Positions 59,240 through 64,000 of a stretch of DNA of 64,000 nt are shown in pieces. Made by a program: the position numbers and the translations under genes. The stretch's first letter is position 1, and every line of letters starts with the position of its first letter. The stretch covers positions 159,392-223,391 of the forward strand of contig JAFRYZ010000041.1 in assembly GCA_017442825.1 (NCBI GenBank), in the 5' to 3' direction. The DNA is from Prevotella sp. (GTDB taxonomy: Bacteria > Bacteroidota > Bacteroidia > Bacteroidales > Bacteroidaceae). Below the pieces are notes generated by a model. That model ran no database searches. It was given only the letters and a program-made list of their open reading frames with translations, and was not told the origin of the DNA.

Positions 59240-60646
59240 TCAACGAGCTATCGCCGCCACAAAGGAGTCGAAGATATGTTTGGCAATCATCTGTCCTGCC
59301 TTGTGGTTGATGTGGATATAGTCTTTCGACCCCATGCCTTGTTCGCAGAACTTAGCCATAGATCCTGAGCCTCCCATGGCGTTGAAGAGGCTGTAGAAGG
59401 CTACGCGGTGTTGGGCAGCCAGCTGTCGCTGATAGCTGACGAGTGCCTCGATATTCTTCATCGTGCCTACGCCCTGGGCGGTACGTGCACCGCGGTCGGG
59501 TGTGCTCATGACGAGGATACTCGTCTCCGGATAGCCTTTTTTAAACAACTCCACCACCTTGTCCATCTGCTCCATGTACCATTTCAAGTGTTTCTCGCCC
59601 GAATTGGCAGAGATGGCATTGGTACCGAACTGGATGATGACCAGGTCGTAGGGGCGCAGGGCGTTGAACTCTGCCAGCATCTGACTGGAGAGATTTGACA
59701 GCGTGATGCCCGACGAGCCTCGCATACTGAAGTTGTCCACCACGATGCCGTTGTCGGTCTCCAGAGCGATGCCGAAGAGCGTTGCCGCCGACGACAGTCC
59801 CACGCTGACGTTGTTCATCCACTGTCGCGTCTCAGCCATCTGCACCTTCTCCGACGCTTGCAGCGTCCGCGTTTCGGGTGTTCCGCCCGTGACGTTCATC
59901 TGAAGTGAAACAGGAGCGGCTGTACGCAGATAGACGCGAGCCGACTGCCACTTCTGCGTGTGCGGAAACTCCAACAGGGGTTTGCCGTCGCTGCCCTTTG
60001 CCGTTGCCGACAGCGTTGGCCGCGAGCGGAAGGTCATATTGGCACCCGCCGACGCCTGATAGTAGCGCTCGGCAATGCCTGCCTGCTGCGCGTTGTAGCC
60101 GCCCGACTTCATCGCCATGAACTCCGTCATGCCCGACGAGTGGGTTTCTATGGTTTGTTTGTATTGGTTCAGTCCGTTGCCGGCGTCGAGCCATCCCACA
60201 CCGTAGCCGCCGAATTTTGCCTGCAGCATCTCGCGCAGGTATTCCACCAGGATGTCGCCTTCGATGAACGAGTCGCCATAGTAGGCAATGCGCACCGGAC
60301 GCCCGATGTCGCTCTTGCTCCGCAGCGTGTCCAGCATCTGGTAGAAATGGTCCATGCCACCGGCAGCACCAGCCGAGAAGTCTTCTATGGGCTCCACACC
60401 CTTGGGCCAGCTGATATGCGCATACTTGCTGTTTTGCACGGAGTCTGGCGCCGGCGCAACAACGGGCTTAGCCAGCGGGATGATGCCGCCTTGGTCGGCC
60501 TGTGGCGCATCGGAAAGGTCGGACAAAAGGTTGACCTCACGGAGCGTGACGTCACCTATCGTAATCGGTGGAAGCAGGTGCAACAGCAGCAACACGACTA
60601 CAACAGCAGCCACCCACAGAAATGTTTTTTGCGAAAAGTCTCTCAT
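59240..60646 (-). CDS. SGNH/GDSL-type acyltransferase or esterase, membrane-anchored
   Basis: A 468-residue protein with an N-terminal membrane helix (residues 8-28) and a periplasmic SGNH hydrolase domain: Ser126 in YYGDSFIEGD, Asn in IIQFGTNAIS, and the DYIHINHKAG block with the catalytic Asp-His pair. A beta insertion of about 200 residues lies between the first and second blocks, as in PatB/AlgX-like transferases. It probably moves acetyl groups delivered by the MBOAT partner encoded downstream. Confidence 0.87.
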   Translation of the reverse strand: MRDFSQKTFLWVAAVVVVLLLLHLLPPITIGDVTLREVNLLSDLSDAPQADQGGIIPLAKPVVAPAPDSVQNSKYAHISWPKGVEPIEDFSAGAAGGMDHFYQMLDTLRSKSDIGRPVRIAYYGDSFIEGDILVEYLREMLQAKFGGYGVGWLDAGNGLNQYKQTIETHSSGMTEFMAMKSGGYNAQQAGIAERYYQASAGANMTFRSRPTLSATAKGSDGKPLLEFPHTQKWQSARVYLRTAAPVSLQMNVTGGTPETRTLQASEKVQMAETRQWMNNVSVGLSSAATLFGIALETDNGIVVDNFSMRGSSGITLSNLSSQMLAEFNALRPYDLVIIQFGTNAISANSGEKHLKWYMEQMDKVVELFKKGYPETSILVMSTPDRGARTAQGVGTMKNIEALVSYQRQLAAQHRVAFYSLFNAMGGSGSMAKFCEQGMGSKDYIHINHKAGQMIAKHIFDSFVAAIAR

Positions 60647-60765
60647 CTGATTTTTGCTACTCGTGAAGGATTGGCATTGTCACTTTCGGGCTGCAAAAAT
60701 ACAAAACTTTTTAGAGCTATCGACAAAAAAACGAATGAATATCTTTATGTTTCCAGAATTTTATG

Positions 60766-60773
60766 TACTTTTG
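60766..60773 (+). promoter_or_regulatory. -7 box for maeB
   Basis: TACTTTTG, 22 bases before the start codon. Confidence 0.6.
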
Positions 60774-60795
60774 CACGAAACATCTATAAAACACA

Positions 60796-63087
60796 ATGGT
60801 AAAAATAACGAAAGAAGCCGCACTGGAATATCACTATGCCGGCAAACCTGGTAAAATCGAGGTAAAACCCACCAAACCTTATCGTACGCAGACCGACCTC
60901 TCGCTGGCCTACTCGCCGGGAGTGGCATATCCGTGTCTGGAAATCCAGCAGAATCCAGACGATGTATATAAATACACGGACAAGGGCAATCTGGTTGCCG
61001 TCATCTCCAACGGTACTGCCGTGCTCGGACTGGGCGACATCGGCGCCATGAGCGGCAAGCCCGTGATGGAAGGCAAGGGACTGCTTTTCAAAATCTATGG
61101 CGGCATCGACGTCTTCGACATCGAGGTCGACGAGAAAGACCCCGACAAGTTCTGCGAAACGGTAGAGAAGATTGCGCCTTCCTTCGGTGGCATCAACCTC
61201 GAAGACATCAAGGCTCCAGAATGCTTTGCCATTGAAGAAAGACTGAAGCGAACGCTGGACATCCCCGTGATGCACGACGACCAGCACGGCACAGCCATCA
61301 TCTCGGCTGCCGGACTGAAGAATGCACTGGAAGTAGCCGGTAAGGACATCACCAAGGTGAAAATCGTCGTCAACGGTGCCGGTGCCGCCGCCATCTCGTG
61401 TACCAAATTATATATGGCGTTGGGCGTGCGCAAGGAAAACATCCTCATGCTCGACTCGAAGGGCGTCATCACCTCCGACCGTCCGAATCTGACCGAGCAG
61501 AAAGCCTTCTTCGCCACCGACCGCCGCGACGTGCACACGCTGGAAGAAGCCGTCAAGGGCGCCGACGTCTTCGTAGGACTCTCCAAAGGCAACATCCTCA
61601 GCCAGGACATGGTGCGCTCGATGGCTGACAACCCCATCGTCTTCGCCCTTGCCAACCCCGTTCCGGAGATTTCCTACGAGGACGCCATGGCAGCGCGCCC
61701 CGACGTGCTCATGTCAACAGGACGCAGCGACTACCCCAACCAAATCAACAACGTCATCGGCTTCCCCTACATCTTCCGCGGAGCCCTCGACGTGAACGCT
61801 ACCGCCATCAACGAGGAGATGAAGATGGCTGCCGTGCTCGCCATCGCCGACCTTGCCAAGCAGACCGTTCCCGACGTGGTCAACCAGGTCTATCATGTCA
61901 ACGACCTCACTTTCGGACCGAAATACTTCATTCCCAAGCCTGTCGATCCGCGACTCATCACCGAGGTGAGCGCCGCCGTTGCCAAAGCAGCCATCGAGAG
62001 CGGCGTGGCACGCAAGCAAATCACCGACTGGGATGCCTACAAGCAGAATCTGAAACAACTGCTCGGACAAGAGTCGAAACTCACGCGCAACCTCCATGCC
62101 ACAGCCGCTGCACACCCGCAACGGGTAGTCTTTGCCGAAGGAGAAAACCAAACCATGATGAAGGCAGCCGTGCAAGCCAGACAGGAAGCCATCTGCCAAC
62201 CCATCCTGCTCGGCAACCCCGACCGACTGAACCGTATGGCAACGCGACTGAAACTCGACCTGACAGACATCGAAATCATCGACATGCGAGCCGACCAGGA
62301 ACAAGGACGGCGCGCCACCTACGCCAAGCACCTGGCAGAGAAGCGCGGACGCGACGGCTACACCTTCCAGGAAGCCTACGACAAGATGTACGAGCGCAAC
62401 TACTTCGGCATGATGATGGTAGAGACGGGCGAAGCCGACGCCTTCATCACCGGCCTCTATACGCGCTACAGCAACACCATCAAGGTGGTGAACGAGGTCA
62501 TCGGCATCCGTCCCGAATACAACCACTTCGGAACGATGCACATCATCAACTCGCCCAAGGGTACGCTCTATATCGCCGACACACTCGTCAACGAAGACCC
62601 CGACACCGAGACGCTGGCAGACCTTGCCAAGCTGAGCATCCGTTCCGTGGAATTCTTCAACGAGAAACCCGTCGTAGCCCTCATCAGCCACTCCAACTTC
62701 GGCAGCAGCATCACCCCCGGAGCCGAGAAGGTGAAGAACGCCATCGCCACCGTACAAGAAGAATATCCCGACCTGCCCATCGACGGTGAAATGCAGATAG
62801 GCTTCGCCCTCGACAGGGAACTGCGCGACAGCCTCTACCCCTTCAACCGCCTGAAAGGACTCGACGTCAACACCCTCGTCTTCCCCAACCTCACCTCAGC
62901 CCGCTCCAGCTACAAGATGCTGCAGTCGCTCAACTCCGACGTGGAAATCATCGGCCCCATCCAGATGGGACTGAACAAAGCCATCCACTTCGTCGATTTC
63001 GGAGCCTCCGTGCGCGACATCGTCAACATCACCGCCGTAGCCGTCATCGACGCGTATGTGGGAAAACTGAAAGACGGAAAGGAATGA
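60796..63087 (+). CDS. maeB: NADP-dependent malic enzyme fused to a phosphotransacetylase-like domain
   Basis: Oxidatively decarboxylates malate to pyruvate. The 763-residue protein has the two-domain MaeB layout. Residues 1-430 hold the malic enzyme ([15 protein letters not shown], catalytic Tyr/Lys region, [15 protein letters not shown], then [12 protein letters not shown] as the Rossmann loop). Residues 430-763 hold a Pta-like domain ([24 protein letters not shown]) which in MaeB binds acetyl-CoA as an allosteric regulator and is usually inactive. Confidence 0.96.
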   Translation: MVKITKEAALEYHYAGKPGKIEVKPTKPYRTQTDLSLAYSPGVAYPCLEIQQNPDDVYKYTDKGNLVAVISNGTAVLGLGDIGAMSGKPVMEGKGLLFKIYGGIDVFDIEVDEKDPDKFCETVEKIAPSFGGINLEDIKAPECFAIEERLKRTLDIPVMHDDQHGTAIISAAGLKNALEVAGKDITKVKIVVNGAGAAAISCTKLYMALGVRKENILMLDSKGVITSDRPNLTEQKAFFATDRRDVHTLEEAVKGADVFVGLSKGNILSQDMVRSMADNPIVFALANPVPEISYEDAMAARPDVLMSTGRSDYPNQINNVIGFPYIFRGALDVNATAINEEMKMAAVLAIADLAKQTVPDVVNQVYHVNDLTFGPKYFIPKPVDPRLITEVSAAVAKAAIESGVARKQITDWDAYKQNLKQLLGQESKLTRNLHATAAAHPQRVVFAEGENQTMMKAAVQARQEAICQPILLGNPDRLNRMATRLKLDLTDIEIIDMRADQEQGRRATYAKHLAEKRGRDGYTFQEAYDKMYERNYFGMMMVETGEADAFITGLYTRYSNTIKVVNEVIGIRPEYNHFGTMHIINSPKGTLYIADTLVNEDPDTETLADLAKLSIRSVEFFNEKPVVALISHSNFGSSITPGAEKVKNAIATVQEEYPDLPIDGEMQIGFALDRELRDSLYPFNRLKGLDVNTLVFPNLTSARSSYKMLQSLNSDVEIIGPIQMGLNKAIHFVDFGASVRDIVNITAVAVIDAYVGKLKDGKE

Positions 63088-63102
63088 AACAATTGACAAT
63101 CA

Positions 63103-63133
63103 CAACACCCCCTTTAGGGGGCTGGGGGGCTTT
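63103..63133. repeat. G/C palindrome after maeB
   Basis: CACCCCCTTTAGGGGGCTGG followed by GGGGCTTTC: same family as at 15876-16232. Confidence 0.8.
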
Positions 63134-63139
63134 CAATTG

Positions 63140-63518
63140 AAAATTCACAAATTCACAAAGTTAACGAATGTGAATAAAAAAGGGAGCTATCCTCACGGAC
63201 TACTCCCTTTGCTATGTTCATAAAATATACAGCGGATTAACAAAAAAAAACGGTAACTTTATTTAAGAATAAACGTTAGTGTTTAACGTATTTTTACCCG
63301 AAACGGGAACTTTTGTGTGCTTTAACATTCGTTAGTTTTGTGAATTTGTGAATTTGTGAATTTACGGATTTTTCAGCGAAACGAATTTCTAAATATAAAT
63401 AGGTTCGCGCGAATATATAATATATATATTATTATATTATTATTATAGGATATTACATTCTTTTTTTATAGTGTGATTTTCACAAATTCACAAATTCACA
63501 AATTCACAAAGTTAATGG
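63140..63518. repeat. Iteron control region 2: inverted TTGTGAAT arrays around an AT-rich core
   Basis: Three blocks of 8-bp iterons. Copy 1 (63140-63166) and copy 3 (63477-63518) read TTCACAAA; copy 2 (63331-63364) reads TTGTGAAT three times, inverted. Between copies 2 and 3 the sequence near 63410-63475 is almost pure A/T. The region mirrors iteron region 1 in architecture but not in sequence. Confidence 0.9.
63179..63212 (+). terminator. Terminator of maeB, embedded in iteron region 2
   Basis: AAAGGGAG (63179-63186) pairs with CTCCCTTT (63203-63210). The T-run is weak. Confidence 0.5.
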
Positions 63519-63683
63519 TTTTAACGTTTTTCGCCCATGGTGCGGTTGACAATCAATTACGGCTCGCTTTGCGATGGTTCTTGATGAGATTGCCGGCGAA
63601 TCTGGGCGAGATTGAAAACGGAACAGGCGGCTGTAAAGATTTGCGAAAAACCGACTTTTCCGAACCATTTTTTCTTCCCGATT

Positions 63684-63715
63684 TTTGGAGCGCGTTTCTT
63701 CCCTTCGTACCTTTG
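63684..63715 (+). promoter_or_regulatory. Promoter for the second HU-like gene
   Basis: TTTG (63684-63687), 20 nt, TACCTTTG (63708-63715); about 45 nt of leader. Confidence 0.78.
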
Positions 63716-63764
63716 CATTGTCATTCAGACATCACCCATTTACCAACCCAAAAACTAAACTATT

Positions 63765-64000
63765 ATGCCAGTACCGTACAAACTTTACAAAAACACGCGT
63801 GCAGGAAGCAAGACCGAGGGCAAGTGGTATGCACGAGCCACCCACTACAGCATCCTCGACACCGACAAACTCGCTTCTCAGATCGAGTCTGCCACCACCC
63901 TCACCAAGCCCGACATCGTGGCATGCATCGCTGCCTTCCTGCAGTACATCCGCGACGGCCTGCGCGCCGGACAGCGCGTCAAGCTCGACAAGTTCGGCTC
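63765..64000 (+). CDS. Second HU-like DNA-binding protein, N-terminal part (cut by window end)
   Basis: The first 78 residues are visible: MPVPYKLYKNTRAGSKTEGK, then WYARATHYSILDTDKLASQI, ending RVKLDKFG. It shares GKWYARA, the LTKxD helix and the GxRVxLDxFG turn with the protein at 16233-16667, so both belong to the same long-form family, though they differ at most other positions. The gene follows iteron region 2. Whether smalltalk and other partner genes follow is outside the window. Confidence 0.87.
   Translation, partial: MPVPYKLYKNTRAGSKTEGKWYARATHYSILDTDKLASQIESATTLTKPDIVACIAAFLQYIRDGLRAGQRVKLDKFG

Overview
The window looks like a chromosomal segment of a Bacteroidales bacterium, most likely Prevotella or a close relative. 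Promoters follow the Bacteroidetes pattern (TTTG, 19-20 nt, TAnnTTTG), and Shine-Dalgarno sites are rare. Typical lineage families are present: a smalltalk micro-protein, a VirE-N/DUF3987-type protein, HU-like proteins with a long N-terminal basic segment, a BspA-type leucine-rich protein, and secreted proteins ending in a sorting-tail-like segment. All identifications come from reading the sequence; no database search was run.

Layout. 1-7.7 kb: end of dnaJ, folC, then sugar metabolism (galM-galK, an RlpA-like protein, tkt, rpiB). 7.7-12.1 kb: a minus-strand operon of a DapA/NanA-type aldolase, a sodium:solute symporter and fucI. 12.2-15.7 kb: a ParE/RelE-type toxin-antitoxin pair, mrp, and the rpsF-rpsR-rplI operon. 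15.7-21.3 kb: an accessory island (smalltalk, HU-like protein, a repeat-rich divergent control region, a WG-repeat secreted protein, a truncated REP-type transposase, an N-truncated VirE/DUF3987-like protein and a DUF5675-like protein). 21.4-35.6 kb: fabD, a GH13 enzyme, an AlaX-like editing protein, a thiD remnant, rng, a 29-residue basic protein, HU, type II pantothenate kinase, a PurF-like protein without its glutaminase cysteine, metY, trmB, a BadF-type kinase and an MscS channel. 35.6-48 kb: a lipoprotein, an SLC13 transporter, tRNA-Asp with a partial duplicate of its 3' end, a GNAT, a glycosyltransferase, recR, cstA, a GHL10-type hydrolase, a YhcH-like protein, panB and a HAD phosphatase. 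48-55.2 kb: secreted proteins, a long structured leader and an LRR protein. 55.3-64 kb: an RSH-family (p)ppGpp synthetase with a degenerate hydrolase site, an MBOAT/SGNH acylation pair, malic enzyme, and the start of a second HU-like module.

Two themes stand out. First, the two HU-like modules (16-21 kb and 63 kb to the window end) have control regions of the same architecture: arrays of 8-bp iterons in inverted orientation around a very AT-rich core. The iteron sequences are unrelated (GCAACATT versus TTGTGAAT). Second, the intergenic DNA is packed with dispersed palindromic repeats. Two families end in a complete promoter or a -7 box and sit just upstream of mrp, fabD, a HAD phosphatase, trmB, a BadF-type kinase and a hydrolase, so they look like portable promoters. 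A third, G/C-rich family has entered two reading frames without breaking them and clusters around the accessory island, next to a transposase fragment of the class known to move such palindromes.
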